Assembly (NCBI RefSeq): GCF_000473065.1
Contig: NZ_AXAZ01000041.1
Location: 1-64,000, forward strand
Direction of reading: 5' to 3'
Length of the DNA: 64,000 nucleotides
Source: Bradyrhizobium sp. WSM1743
Lineage (GTDB): Bacteria; Pseudomonadota; Alphaproteobacteria; Rhizobiales; Xanthobacteraceae
A program made the translations under genes and the position numbers. Positions 51,203 to 60,352 of the stretch are shown here, one piece after another (position 1 is the stretch's first letter; the number at the start of each line of letters is the position of its first letter). The notes beneath the pieces are model-generated. The model saw nothing but the letters and a program-made list of their open reading frames with translations. It was not told the origin of the DNA and ran no database searches.

Positions 51203-52711
51203 TCACGTCCCCTTCGGCCGAACGATGGCCCAGCCGATGCGCAAGAGCTGCTGGCGGCCGGTCACCAGCCATTCGAAAGCGCGGGGCACTTCCGGCACGA
51301 TGCCGGGGAAGCGTTTGAGGATGTCCGGCGGCGGCGTGCCGGCGGTATCGGAGGCGCGCCAGACCACGACGCCGCCGGTCTCGCTGAACTTCGTCTGGTT
51401 CATCCACGGCGTACGCGCAGGGTCAGCGTCGATGAAGAGATGCGGCCGGCCGGAATGCAGCGCGATCAGGCTGGCGAGCTGGGTCTCGCCGGCGACCGCC
51501 CGCAGGCGATGATTGGTGCGGCGGGCAAAGCTCTCGTCGAAGAAGTCCGAGATCGCGCGCGCCGGCATCGAAGTCGCAATCTCGCTCGTGCCGGTCCAGG
51601 GTAGGAACAGGACGGCGAGCACCACGCCGGCGGCGGGTGCGGCGACGGCGGCGGCCCAGACCATGCGCAGCATCCGCGCGCGGCGCATCGCGATGAGATC
51701 GCTGGCCGCGACGACCACGGCAAGCCCCGACATGACCAGCACGACACCAGCGCCGCCGACGACGGAGTCGAGCCCTATCAAGCCGGAGATCAGCACCGCG
51801 CCGAGCGGAAGAGCCAGCGCGAAGAAATAGACGAAGTTGCGCGCGAGCGGCTCGACCGGCGGGCGGAAGATGATCGGTGGCTCCTCGCCCTTGCCAGCGA
51901 ACACCCCGGTATTGAGAAAGGTCAGCGCCGGGATCGCCGCGGCCCCGAGCACCAACCCTCCGAGCAGCCAGGCCGCATGCAGCGCACGGGCGCTGAGCTC
52001 GGCGACGTGCGGCAAGGCCGGCAGCGTCAACGTCTCGGCACGCATCAGCCAGACCCCATAGGGCAGCGCCAGCACGGCGACGACGATCAGCGCAAACAGC
52101 GGATCGAGCCCGCGTAGCGTCCTGCGGCCGCCGGCGGTCGAGATCGCGAAGACGACGATCAGCGGGAGCAGAAAGATCGCGGCGGGCGTCGTCAGCAGCA
52201 AGAGGCCTGCTTCGATCGACCAGGCGAACCAGGCATTGCCGCGGCGCTGGCCGATGATCTGCCAGGAGTGCAGCAGCAATAGCGCCCAGAGCGGCCGCGC
52301 CAGCACCAGCGGGCCGAAGTCGAGCGCGGACGAGGAGAAGGCGAGCACGGTCATGGTCAAGAGCACGGCGAGCACCGCGTGCTGGGAGCCGACCACGGCG
52401 CGAGACAGATGAAAGAGCGCGATGAAGGTCGCGATCTCGCACACCTCGGCAAGCACATAGACCCCGAACATATGACCACCGGCGGCGCGATAGGCGATGT
52501 CGGCGAGCCAGACCGGCAGCGGCGGGCCGAGATCGGTGCCGACCTGGTATTCCCTGCCGAAGGCCAGGAGCGTCGCGAGGGTACCGGGCGGGCTGCGGTA
52601 GAACACCAGCGCCACGAACAGCCACATCGCGGCCTGAAGCAGCACGGCGATCCACACGATCAGCCGCGGCCGGGCGCGAATGAGCTCGATGACCAGGGAG
52701 GTAAACCGCAT
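51203..52711 (-). CDS. GT39-like membrane glycosyltransferase
   Basis: A 502-residue polytopic membrane protein with about a dozen hydrophobic helices. GTDLGPPLPVWLADIAYRAA sits after the first helix, where GT39/ArnT-like enzymes place the acidic and proline residues that bind the lipid-linked sugar. The C-terminal soluble part (PHLFIDADPARTPWMNQTKF) is outside the membrane. Such enzymes transfer sugars from polyprenyl phosphate. The family call is from topology and the first loop; the acceptor is unknown. ATG 52711 has GGGAGGT upstream, while the longer reading into repeat sequence is discarded. Confidence 0.75.
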   Translation of the reverse strand: MRFTSLVIELIRARPRLIVWIAVLLQAAMWLFVALVFYRSPPGTLATLLAFGREYQVGTDLGPPLPVWLADIAYRAAGGHMFGVYVLAEVCEIATFIALFHLSRAVVGSQHAVLAVLLTMTVLAFSSSALDFGPLVLARPLWALLLLHSWQIIGQRRGNAWFAWSIEAGLLLLTTPAAIFLLPLIVVFAISTAGGRRTLRGLDPLFALIVVAVLALPYGVWLMRAETLTLPALPHVAELSARALHAAWLLGGLVLGAAAIPALTFLNTGVFAGKGEEPPIIFRPPVEPLARNFVYFFALALPLGAVLISGLIGLDSVVGGAGVVLVMSGLAVVVAASDLIAMRRARMLRMVWAAAVAAPAAGVVLAVLFLPWTGTSEIATSMPARAISDFFDESFARRTNHRLRAVAGETQLASLIALHSGRPHLFIDADPARTPWMNQTKFSETGGVVVWRASDTAGTPPPDILKRFPGIVPEVPRAFEWLVTGRQQLLRIGWAIVRPKGT

Positions 52712-52795
52712 GCAACGTCCGAATGATGCAGCCAGTCCAGCCGGCCCTATTCGCTCACATCCGTTTTGATAATGGGCGCTGCGCGTCGTGGCAAC

Positions 52796-52965
52796 CGCGT
52801 CTCTCCTCCCTCTCCCCGCTTGCGGGGATGGTCGGGTGAGGGGGAGCCCCCGCAAGGAAGGTGAGAGTTGGGCTCGCGGAGACTCCCCCTCACCCGGAAT
52901 GCATCTTCGATGCATTCCGGCCTCTCCCCGCACGCGGGGAGAGGCGAGGAGTTCCGCAGTTGCAG
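52796..52965. repeat. Palindromic repeat, CTCTCCCCGC type
   Basis: CTCCCTCTCCCCGCTTGCGG and CCTCTCCCCGCACGCGGGGA, with CTCCCCCTCACCCGGAATGC and CATTCCGG between, lie between the glycosyltransferase and rnhB genes. Confidence 0.65.
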
Positions 52966-52972
52966 TGGAATC

Positions 52973-53830
52973 CTAGAGGCCTGTGGAAGCGTCGAGCTCG
53001 ATTTGCGCCTCCACCTGCACCTCGACCTCGGCGACCTCGAACAAGTCCTGCACCGGCTCGACGGTCCAGGGCATGTGCTTGGCGCGGGCGGCGGCGACGG
53101 GGGCGAAGAAACTGCGGTGGTGGATGGACGGGCCGAGGCGGTCGAGCGCCTCGAGATGTTCGGGGACGGCATAGCCCTTGTGCTGCTCGAAGCCGTAGCC
53201 GGGGCAGTCCTGCGCCAGGGCGCACATCAGCCGGTCGCGGGTGACCTTGGCGACAATGGATGCCGCGGCGATCGACAGCACGATGCCGTCGCCGCCGATC
53301 ACCGCCTCGCAATCGCATTGCGTGTCGAGCCGGTCGCGGCCGTCGACGAAGACGTGCCTGGGCGCCTCGGGCAGTGCCACCACGGCGCGGTTCAGCGCCC
53401 ACAGCGAGGCGCGCAGGATGTTGTCGCGGTCGATCCGGGCGGGCGAGGCGACGGCGACCGAGACCTGCGCGGTGGCGCAGATCTTGTCGAACAGCTTCTC
53501 GCGCTCCTCGGCCGTCAACCGCTTGGAATCATCGATGCCGCGCGGAATGCGATCGGGATCGAGAATCACCGCCGCCGCCACCACGGGGCCGGCGAGCGGG
53601 CCGCGGCCGGCCTCGTCGCAACCGGCGACCGGCCAGACGCCGCGCTTGATCAGCGCGCGCTCGCGGCGGAAGCTGGGGGGCGCAATGGCAATGACGCCCT
53701 TCTTGCCCGCGTCGACCTTGGCGGCCTCGACCTTGTCCATTGCGCGGTTGGTCACCTTCGATGCAGCCTTCCCGGCGGCATCCTTCTTTGGCGCGTTCTT
53801 GGCCGGCTTGGCGGATAGGTCCCGAATCAT
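52973..53830 (-). CDS. rnhB: Ribonuclease HII with a Lys/Ala-rich N-terminal tail
   Basis: A 286-residue RNase HII, which nicks RNA-DNA hybrids at single ribonucleotides. The catalytic core starts near residue 65. GCDEAGRGPLAGPVVAAAVI holds Asp72 and Glu73, HVFVDGRDRLDT holds Asp163, and IAAASIVAKVTRDRLM the last Asp. The first 50 residues are lysine and alanine rich (AKPAKNAPKKDAAGKAASKV), unlike short RNase HII of other bacteria and reminiscent of the PPDK tail at 33322. Its C-terminal 20 residues are acidic (EVAEVEVQVEAQIE). ATG 53830 is the start because no other start precedes the tail. Confidence 0.93.
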   Translation of the reverse strand: MIRDLSAKPAKNAPKKDAAGKAASKVTNRAMDKVEAAKVDAGKKGVIAIAPPSFRRERALIKRGVWPVAGCDEAGRGPLAGPVVAAAVILDPDRIPRGIDDSKRLTAEEREKLFDKICATAQVSVAVASPARIDRDNILRASLWALNRAVVALPEAPRHVFVDGRDRLDTQCDCEAVIGGDGIVLSIAAASIVAKVTRDRLMCALAQDCPGYGFEQHKGYAVPEHLEALDRLGPSIHHRSFFAPVAAARAKHMPWTVEPVQDLFEVAEVEVQVEAQIELDASTGL

Positions 53831-53914
53831 GGCCGGGATCGTGCGCAAGCCAGCCCGCCTCCGCAACCGGGAACTCGGGGTAATTCCCGTTATTCAGCCT
53901 GCCACTCTTCTGCT

Positions 53915-54068
53915 GTCGTCCCGGACAAGCGCGCCACAAGCGCGCGCCGATCCGGGACCCATAGCCCCAAAAAGTGGTTGTGGCGCTAGCCGGCAACTCC
54001 GAGTTTCCGCCAAATCCAATCCTGTGGCTATGGGCGCCGGATCTGCGCTAGCGCTTGTCCGGGGCGAC
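53915..54068. repeat. Palindromic repeat, GGGACCCATAACCACAGG family, copy 3 (variant)
   Basis: GTCGTCCCGGACAAGCGC and GGGACCCATAGCCCC face CCTGTGGCTATGGGCGCC and GCGCTTGTCCGGGGCGAC. Confidence 0.85.
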
Positions 54069-54116
54069 ACCGATTGTGTGGCTGCCGCATCCGCTCGCAA
54101 CGATCGGGAGCGCCGC

Positions 54117-55280
54117 CTAGAACAGGCTGAGCTGATCGCCGTTCCGCTTCGGCCGCGCAAAGTGGTCCGTGGTCAGCTTGGAGCGCCGCTTGTTGAGGCC
54201 GAGTCTGTCGCAGGCGATCTCGAAGCGGCGGCCGATGGTCCAGGCCATCGGACCGGTGCCCTTCATCCGCTCGCCCCATTTCGCGTCGTAGTCGCGGCCG
54301 CCGCGCATGTCGCGAATCAGGGTGAAGACGTGGCGATAGCGGTCCGGGTAGTTCGCCATCAGCCATTCGCGGAAGAGATCACGCACCTCCAGCGGTAGCC
54401 GCAGCAGCACGTAGGAGGCTTCCTTGACGCCGGCATGGGCGGCGGCGTCGAGGATGCGCTCGATCTCGGAATCGTTCAGCGCGGGGATCACGGGCGCGAC
54501 CATCACGGTGGTGGGAATGCCGGCATCTGAGAGCTGCTTCAGCGCCTCCAGCCGCTTCGGCGGCGTCGAGGCGCGCGGCTCCATGGTCCTCGCCAGCTTC
54601 GGATCGAGCGAGGTGACGGAGATCGCGACCTTGGCGAGGTTGCGCTTGGCCATGCGCTGGAGAATGTCGATGTCGCGCACGACCAGCGCCGATTTGGTGA
54701 CGATGCCGACGGGATGCCCCGTGCGCTCCAGCACCTCCAAAATGCCGCGCATGATTTTGCGCTCGCGCTCGATCGGCTGATAGGGATCGGTGTTGGTGCC
54801 GATCGCGATCATCCGCGGCTCGTAGCCGGATGCGGCGAGCTCCTTCTCAAGCAGCGAAGGCGCCTCGGGCTTCACGAACAGTTTCGACTCGAAGTCGAGC
54901 CCCGGCGACAGGCCGAGATAGGCGTGGGTCGGCCGCGCGAAGCAATAGACACAGCCATGCTCGCAGCCGCGATAGGGATTGATCGAGCGATCGAAACCGA
55001 TATCTGGGGAGTCGTTGCGGGTGATCACCTTGCGCGAGGTGTCGACCGCTACCGTCGTCTTGAACGGCGGCAAATCCTCAAGGCTCTGCCAGCCGTCGTC
55101 GAAGGCGACGCGCGCCTCGGCCTCGTAGCGGCCGCTGGCATTGGATTGTGCGCCCCGCCCTCGCCTGCGCGCGCGGTCGATGGCGACGCCAAGCTCGGGG
55201 AAATCTGAAGGCGCACCCGCCGGCTCGGAGGGCGCCGTGACCGGCGGGTGCTTGAGGGCACTAGAGGATGCTCGACTCAT
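54117..55280 (-). CDS. PA0069-family radical SAM protein
   Basis: A 387-residue radical SAM enzyme. The cluster motif reads NPYRGCEHGCVYCFARPTHA, with Cys-x3-Cys-x2-Cys. SVTSLDPKLARTMEPRASTP and VMVAPVIPALNDSEIERILD are the rest of the barrel. It resembles the PA0069 / spore-photoproduct-lyase-like group; its substrate is unknown. The N-terminal 75 residues are less conserved and charged. The gene is divergent from the phosphoketolase across a 208-base gap. Confidence 0.85.
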   Translation of the reverse strand: MSRASSSALKHPPVTAPSEPAGAPSDFPELGVAIDRARRRGRGAQSNASGRYEAEARVAFDDGWQSLEDLPPFKTTVAVDTSRKVITRNDSPDIGFDRSINPYRGCEHGCVYCFARPTHAYLGLSPGLDFESKLFVKPEAPSLLEKELAASGYEPRMIAIGTNTDPYQPIERERKIMRGILEVLERTGHPVGIVTKSALVVRDIDILQRMAKRNLAKVAISVTSLDPKLARTMEPRASTPPKRLEALKQLSDAGIPTTVMVAPVIPALNDSEIERILDAAAHAGVKEASYVLLRLPLEVRDLFREWLMANYPDRYRHVFTLIRDMRGGRDYDAKWGERMKGTGPMAWTIGRRFEIACDRLGLNKRRSKLTTDHFARPKRNGDQLSLF

Positions 55281-55418
55281 GAAGCCAAGATAGCACGTAA
55301 ACGGAACAAATCAAGAACACAAACAAAAAGCGTGAAAACAACCCCATGCAAAGTAGCCGCCCAAATTTCGGGCGCGCCTTTGACCTCACGCACCATGCCC
55401 GCCACCGCGATTTCGTTT

Positions 55419-55435
55419 GATCCCGCACAGGGATC
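55419..55435. promoter_or_regulatory. Inverted repeat upstream of the phosphoketolase gene
   Basis: GATCCC-GCACA-GGGATC is a perfect 6-bp inverted repeat, 54 bases before the start codon. It may be an operator. The upstream CGCCC-AAATTTC-GGGCG near 55368 is a second, looser one. Confidence 0.4.
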
Positions 55436-55488
55436 GATCGCGCCGGAACAAAGTTGGTGACGATCGCTGGGTGAAAGCCGACTGGAAC

Positions 55489-57903
55489 ATGACAATTCAA
55501 CAAAAAACGGCCGCCGCGACCGGCGACCTCGATCTGCTCGATCGCTATTGGCGCGCCGCCAACTACCTTTCCGTCGGTCAAATCTACCTGCTCGATAATC
55601 CGCTTCTGCGCGAGCCGCTGCGGCCCGAGCACATCAAGCCGCGTTTGCTCGGCCATTGGGGCACGACGCCCGGCCTGAACTTCATCTACGCCCATCTCAA
55701 CCGCGTCATCCGCGCGCTGGACCTCAACATCATCTATGTCTGCGGGCCCGGCCATGGCGGCCCGGGCATGGTCGCCAACACCTATCTCGAAGGCAGCTAC
55801 AGCGAGATCTATCCCGACATCGCGCGCGATACGGACGGATTGCGCAAGCTGTTCAGGCAGTTCTCCTTCCCCGGCGGCATCCCGAGCCATGCGGCGCCGG
55901 AGACGCCGGGCTCGATCCACGAAGGCGGTGAGCTCGGCTACGCGCTGGTGCATGCCTATGGCGCCGCATTCGACAACCCTGATTTGATCGTTGCCTGCGT
56001 CGTCGGCGACGGCGAGGCGGAGACCGGCCCGTTAGCTGCGTCCTGGCACTCCAACAAGTTCCTGAACCCGGCTCATGACGGCGCGGTGCTGCCGATCCTG
56101 CATCTCAACGGCTACAAGATCGCCAACCCGACCGTGCTGGGGCGGATGCCCGACAGCGAGATCCGCGAACTGTTCCGCGGCTTCGGCCACGAGCCGCTGT
56201 TCGTCGCGGGAGACGATCCAAAATTGATGCACCACGCCATGGCGGATGCGCTCGATGTTGCGCTCGCCAGTATCCGCTCGATCCAGCAGCATGCCCGTGA
56301 CGGGCGCACAAGCGTCGAGCGGCCACGCTGGCCGATGATCGTGCTGCGCAGCCCAAAGGGCTGGACCGGCCCGAAGGAAGTCGACGGCAAGAAGGTCGAG
56401 GGTTTTTGGCGCGCGCATCAAGTGCCCGTTGCGAGCTGCCGCGAGAACCCTGCGCATCTGAAGATCCTCGAAGACTGGATGCGCAGCTACGAGACGGAAA
56501 AACTGTTCGACGCGAATGGCGCACTTGTCCCCGAGCTTCAGGCGCTGGCGCCTGAAGGTAACAGGCGCATGGGCGGCAATCCGCATGCCAACGGTGGCCT
56601 GCTCAAGAAGGAGCTGAAGCTGCCGGACTTCCGCAGCTTTGCGGTGGACGTGCCGCAGCCGGGCGGCGTCATCGCAGAAGCGACGCGCGAGCTCGGCAAA
56701 TTCCTACGCGACGTCGTTCGCCTCAATACCGAGGCGCGCAATTTCCGCATCATGGGCCCGGACGAGACCGCGTCAAACCGGCTGGATGCAGTATTCGACG
56801 CGACCGAGCGGGTGTGGATGGAGCCGACGGAGCCTTACGATGTGCATCTTGCGCAAGACGGGCGCGTGATGGAGGTGCTGAGCGAGCATCTCTGCCAGGG
56901 CTGGCTCGAAGGCTACCTGCTCACCGGACGCCACGGCCTCTTCTCCTGCTACGAGGCCTTCATCCACATCGTGGATTCCATGTTCAACCAGCACGCCAAA
57001 TGGCTGAAGGTCACGCGCGACCTGCCGTGGCGGCGCCCGATCGCCTCGCTCAATTATCTCCTGACCTCACATGTCTGGCGTCAGGACCATAACGGCTTCA
57101 GCCATCAGGATCCCGGTTTCGTCGATCTCGTCGCCAACAAGAAGGCCGACATCGTCCGTATCTATTTCCCGCCGGATGCCAACACGCTGTTGTGGATAGC
57201 CGACCATTGCCTGCGCACCTACAACCGCATCAACGTGATCGTCGCCGGCAAGCAGCCGGCGCCGCAATGGCTCTCGATGAAGGACGCGGCGACGCATTGC
57301 GATGCCGGCATCGGCATCTGGACCTGGGCCGGCAACGAGGACACGAGCACCGAGCCCGACGTGGTGATGGCCTGTGCCGGCGACGTGCCGACGCTGGAGA
57401 CGCTCGCCGCCGTCGACCTGGTGCGCAAGGCGCTGCCCGATCTGAAGATCCGCGTCGTCAATGTCGTCGACCTCATGACGCTGCAGCCCAGAGAGCAGCA
57501 TCCGCACGGTCTGTCCGACCGCGACTTCGACAGCCTGTTCACGCGCGACAAGCCTGTGATCTTCGCCTATCACGGCTATCCCTATCTAATCCATCGGCTG
57601 ACCTATAATCGCACCAACCATGCCGGCATGCATGTGCGGGGGTTTGCCGAGGAAGGCACCACGACGACACCCTTCGACATGGTCGTGCTGAACGAGCTCG
57701 ACCGCTACCACCTCGCGATCGAGGCGATCGAGCGCGTGCCTGGGCTTGCAACCAGAGCCGCGCCGGTGAAGCAGCAATTCCGCGACAGACTGATCGAGCA
57801 CTCCCGCTATGTCCGCGAGCATGGCGAGGATATGCCCGAGATCCGCGACTGGGTCTGGCCGAACAGCGCTGGCGGCAACACGCCGGCTGAGGCCGGCGAC
57901 TAG
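55489..57903 (+). CDS. xfp: Phosphoketolase (xylulose-5-phosphate/fructose-6-phosphate)
   Basis: An 804-residue thiamine-diphosphate enzyme that cleaves xylulose-5-phosphate or fructose-6-phosphate with phosphate to acetyl phosphate. The XFP signature is visible as EGGELGYALVHAYGAAFDNP and the TPP-binding region as VVGDGEAETGPLAASWHSNK then LPILHLNGYKIANPT. FSFPGGIPSHAAPETPGS completes the active-site loops. Complete length. ATG 55489 is used, an in-frame GTG at 55471 being possible. It precedes ackA by 2 bases, so acetyl phosphate can go directly to ATP synthesis. Confidence 0.95.
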   Translation: MTIQQKTAAATGDLDLLDRYWRAANYLSVGQIYLLDNPLLREPLRPEHIKPRLLGHWGTTPGLNFIYAHLNRVIRALDLNIIYVCGPGHGGPGMVANTYLEGSYSEIYPDIARDTDGLRKLFRQFSFPGGIPSHAAPETPGSIHEGGELGYALVHAYGAAFDNPDLIVACVVGDGEAETGPLAASWHSNKFLNPAHDGAVLPILHLNGYKIANPTVLGRMPDSEIRELFRGFGHEPLFVAGDDPKLMHHAMADALDVALASIRSIQQHARDGRTSVERPRWPMIVLRSPKGWTGPKEVDGKKVEGFWRAHQVPVASCRENPAHLKILEDWMRSYETEKLFDANGALVPELQALAPEGNRRMGGNPHANGGLLKKELKLPDFRSFAVDVPQPGGVIAEATRELGKFLRDVVRLNTEARNFRIMGPDETASNRLDAVFDATERVWMEPTEPYDVHLAQDGRVMEVLSEHLCQGWLEGYLLTGRHGLFSCYEAFIHIVDSMFNQHAKWLKVTRDLPWRRPIASLNYLLTSHVWRQDHNGFSHQDPGFVDLVANKKADIVRIYFPPDANTLLWIADHCLRTYNRINVIVAGKQPAPQWLSMKDAATHCDAGIGIWTWAGNEDTSTEPDVVMACAGDVPTLETLAAVDLVRKALPDLKIRVVNVVDLMTLQPREQHPHGLSDRDFDSLFTRDKPVIFAYHGYPYLIHRLTYNRTNHAGMHVRGFAEEGTTTTPFDMVVLNELDRYHLAIEAIERVPGLATRAAPVKQQFRDRLIEHSRYVREHGEDMPEIRDWVWPNSAGGNTPAEAGD

Positions 57904-57905
57904 CC

Positions 57906-59102
57906 ATGTCGGGCACGGTCCTCGTCCTCAACTCGGGATCGTCGAGCATCAAGTTCGGCCTGTTCGATGTCTTGGCGGCTGAGCCCGCCCTGCTCTGCAA
58001 GGGCGTGCTCGATGAGCACGAGGCAAGACCCCGGCTCGTGGTGAAGGGCCCGGCCGGCGAAGACCTGTTCGAGACAAGGAAGGCGGCGCCGGACGCTGCT
58101 GGTGGCCATCTGTTCGCCGACGTGCTCGGCTTCATCGAGGACCGGTTCGGCGAACGCAACCTGCGTGCCGTCGGTCATCGCATCGTTCACGGCGGGCCGG
58201 ATTATTCAGGCCCGGTCGTCCTGACGGACGACATCACCGCGAGGCTGGAGGCATTGACGCCGCTGGCGCCGCTGCACCAGCCGCGCTGCCTTGCGCCAGT
58301 CCGCACGCTCGCGGCGGTCCGGCCCGAGCTGACCCAGATCGCGTGTTTCGACACCGCCTTCCACCACGGCCTTGCGCCGCCGGCGAGCCGCTTCGCGATT
58401 CCGAGGCGCTATGAGGACCGCGGCGTCCGACGCTACGGATTTCACGGCCTCTCTTTCGAATATGTCGCGGGGCGCCTGGCCGAGATCGCGCCGGAGCTCG
58501 CGGCCAGGCGCACCGTCATCGCGCATCTCGGCAACGGCGCCAGCCTCTGCGCATTGCACAATGGCCGCAGCGTCGACACCACGATGGGACTGACGCCGCT
58601 CGACGGTCTCGTGATGGGCACGCGCTGCGGCACGATCGATCCCGGCGTGCTGCTGTATCTACAGCAACACGAGAGCATGTCGGTCGAGGAGGTCCAGCAC
58701 CTGCTCTATCACGAGTCAGGCCTGCTTGGCGTTTCCGGCACCTCCGCGGACATGCGCACGCTGCTGGCGAGCGGCGAGGTTGCGGCGCGAGAGGCGGTCG
58801 ATCTCTTCACCTTCCGTGCGGCGCAGCAGGTCGCGATGATGGCGACCACGCTCGGCGGCCTGGACTGTCTGATCTTCACCGGCAGCATCGGCGAGCATGC
58901 CAAGGAGATCCGCAGCGCGATCGGCGAGCGCTTGGCGTGGCTCGGCGTGCGCATCGATTTGGCTGCGAATGATGCCGCACGCGAGCGCATCAGCCGGGGC
59001 GATAGCAGCGTCGAAGTGTTCGTCATTGCAACGAATGAAGAACTGACGATCGCGCGGCATTGTGCGGCGGTGCTGCAATGGACCGGAACTCCAGCGACTT
59101 AG
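57906..59102 (+). CDS. ackA: Acetate kinase
   Basis: A 398-residue ASKHA-fold kinase. VLVLNSGSSSIKFGLFDV at the N-terminus, CFDTAFHHGLA, RRYGFHGLSFEYVAGRLAEI, HLGNGASLCALHNGRSVDTT and GLVMGTRCGTIDPGVLL are all diagnostic, and FTGSIGEHAKEIRSAI closes the set. It converts acetyl phosphate and ADP to acetate and ATP. Two bases separate it from the phosphoketolase stop, so both are almost certainly one operon. No phosphotransacetylase is next to it. Confidence 0.97.
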   Translation: MSGTVLVLNSGSSSIKFGLFDVLAAEPALLCKGVLDEHEARPRLVVKGPAGEDLFETRKAAPDAAGGHLFADVLGFIEDRFGERNLRAVGHRIVHGGPDYSGPVVLTDDITARLEALTPLAPLHQPRCLAPVRTLAAVRPELTQIACFDTAFHHGLAPPASRFAIPRRYEDRGVRRYGFHGLSFEYVAGRLAEIAPELAARRTVIAHLGNGASLCALHNGRSVDTTMGLTPLDGLVMGTRCGTIDPGVLLYLQQHESMSVEEVQHLLYHESGLLGVSGTSADMRTLLASGEVAAREAVDLFTFRAAQQVAMMATTLGGLDCLIFTGSIGEHAKEIRSAIGERLAWLGVRIDLAANDAARERISRGDSSVEVFVIATNEELTIARHCAAVLQWTGTPAT

Positions 59103-59130
59103 CGCGTGTGAAATGCGGCCGGCAGCTCCG

Positions 59131-59161
59131 CGCTGCCCTCTCCCGCAAGGGGAGAGGGCAC
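59131..59161. repeat. Short CCCTCTCCCGC hairpin
   Basis: CTGCCCTCTCCCGC-AAG-GGGAGAGGGCA. It lies between convergent ackA and the RMD1 gene and belongs to the CCCTCTCCCGC family. Confidence 0.7.
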
Positions 59162-59188
59162 AATAACGCGCATCTCGCCCGCGGATTT

Positions 59189-60028
59189 CTAATGCGTGCC
59201 CGACCATATCTGAAAACACCCGATCGCGACCTCGATCACGATCAGGACCACGATCGCAATCTCCAGGCGGAGCGAGCGCTGGGTGTCGATGATGTCGGTC
59301 AGTGCGTTGGCGGTCTCCGATACCGCGGTGAGCTTGCGCTCGAGCGTGTCGAGGCGCTCCTTCAACTCGTACTCGTCCTCGAGACGGGAATAGAGCCGAT
59401 CGAGCTCGGGCTTCTCCCAGAGCACGTCGGGCTTCTCGGCGACCGCGACGCGGCCGGCGACGCGCTGCTGCACCAGCAGTGCATTGCCGATCAATTGCAG
59501 AATGCCCTTGCGCCGGCGCGGCGTGCCGCCGCGTTCGGCGAGCTCCCGTGCAAACGGCTCGATCACATCGAAGACCGCGGCGACGCGGCGCTCGTCGCGC
59601 GCCAGCGACGTGCTCTTGGCGAGCGCATCCGCAACCAGCAGCAGCCGGTCGTCGGAGAATTTGGCGAGGCAGATCGGCCCGCCCGGCTGGATCGTCTCGG
59701 CGGCTTCATCGTTGCAGAGCTGCGCCTGCGCGATCTCCTCCTCGTACGGGCTGAGCTCGCCGGTCACACGCGACTTCAGGCTGTCGATGAGGACCTTCTC
59801 CTCGGACGGAAGCAGCCCGATCAGCACGACGACGCCGTAGCGAAAGATTACGGCAAGGCCGGCATGGACGCGGAAGGCAGCCGGCGTCGAGGAGACCAGC
59901 GTGCCGATCTCCAGGCTGGAAGCATTGATGCGCTCGCCCAGCATCAGCGCCCGAATCCGCAAGGTCGGCGCAGTCCCCTGCTTCGGCGACGCTGGCGCCG
60001 TGCCCACAGCGAGTTGATCGGCGTTCAT
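59189..60028 (-). CDS. RMD1/DUF155 family membrane-anchored protein
   Basis: A 279-residue protein with a DUF155 (RMD1/Sif2) domain and one C-terminal membrane helix (IAIVVLIVIEVAIGCFQIW). RALMLGERINASSLEIG and FRYGVVVLIGLLPSEEKVLI start the domain, KPDVLWEKPELDRLYSRLED is a conserved helix, and a coiled coil (LKERLDTLERKLTAVSETAN) precedes the anchor. In yeast RMD1 relatives affect meiosis or mitochondrial translation, but in bacteria the role is unknown. It is divergent from the GT2-like gene. Confidence 0.88.
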   Translation of the reverse strand: MNADQLAVGTAPASPKQGTAPTLRIRALMLGERINASSLEIGTLVSSTPAAFRVHAGLAVIFRYGVVVLIGLLPSEEKVLIDSLKSRVTGELSPYEEEIAQAQLCNDEAAETIQPGGPICLAKFSDDRLLLVADALAKSTSLARDERRVAAVFDVIEPFARELAERGGTPRRRKGILQLIGNALLVQQRVAGRVAVAEKPDVLWEKPELDRLYSRLEDEYELKERLDTLERKLTAVSETANALTDIIDTQRSLRLEIAIVVLIVIEVAIGCFQIWSGTH

Positions 60029-60352
60029 GTGAGGCCTCTCCCGGGACCAAGATCACACATCTTCGTTCGACCTATGTTGCAAGCAGCATCCTCGTCTGAG
60101 AGGGACCGACTGCCCGCGCGCAGCGAAATGTCGCGTGAAGCTTCGGGTTAATACCGCCGGGATGAGCTTGTGCCGAAACATTCGGCAACATTTCCAGCCC
60201 GCGCATGACACCTTTGGCTGCGATGACTGGCTGCGGTTTACCATCGCATGCCGAAGCGCCGCCGGAAAGTTGCACTCGGCAACGCGACGGGTTTATGACA
60301 ACATCATACAACGCTACGCTTCTCCCGAAGTGCCGACACTGAAGCCTCAATC
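60029..60352. other. 324-base divergent gap between the RMD1 and GT2-like genes
   Basis: It contains a perfect inverted repeat at 60171-60187 and, near 60290-60320, a relatively AT-rich stretch (GGGTTTATGACAACATCATA) that may be the GT2-like promoter. No palindromic repeat of the common families and no convincing ORF. Confidence 0.5.
60171..60187. promoter_or_regulatory. Operator-like inverted repeat
   Basis: TGCCGAA-ACA-TTCGGCA is a perfect 7-bp inverted repeat with a 3-base centre, between two divergent genes. The regulator is unknown. Confidence 0.5.
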
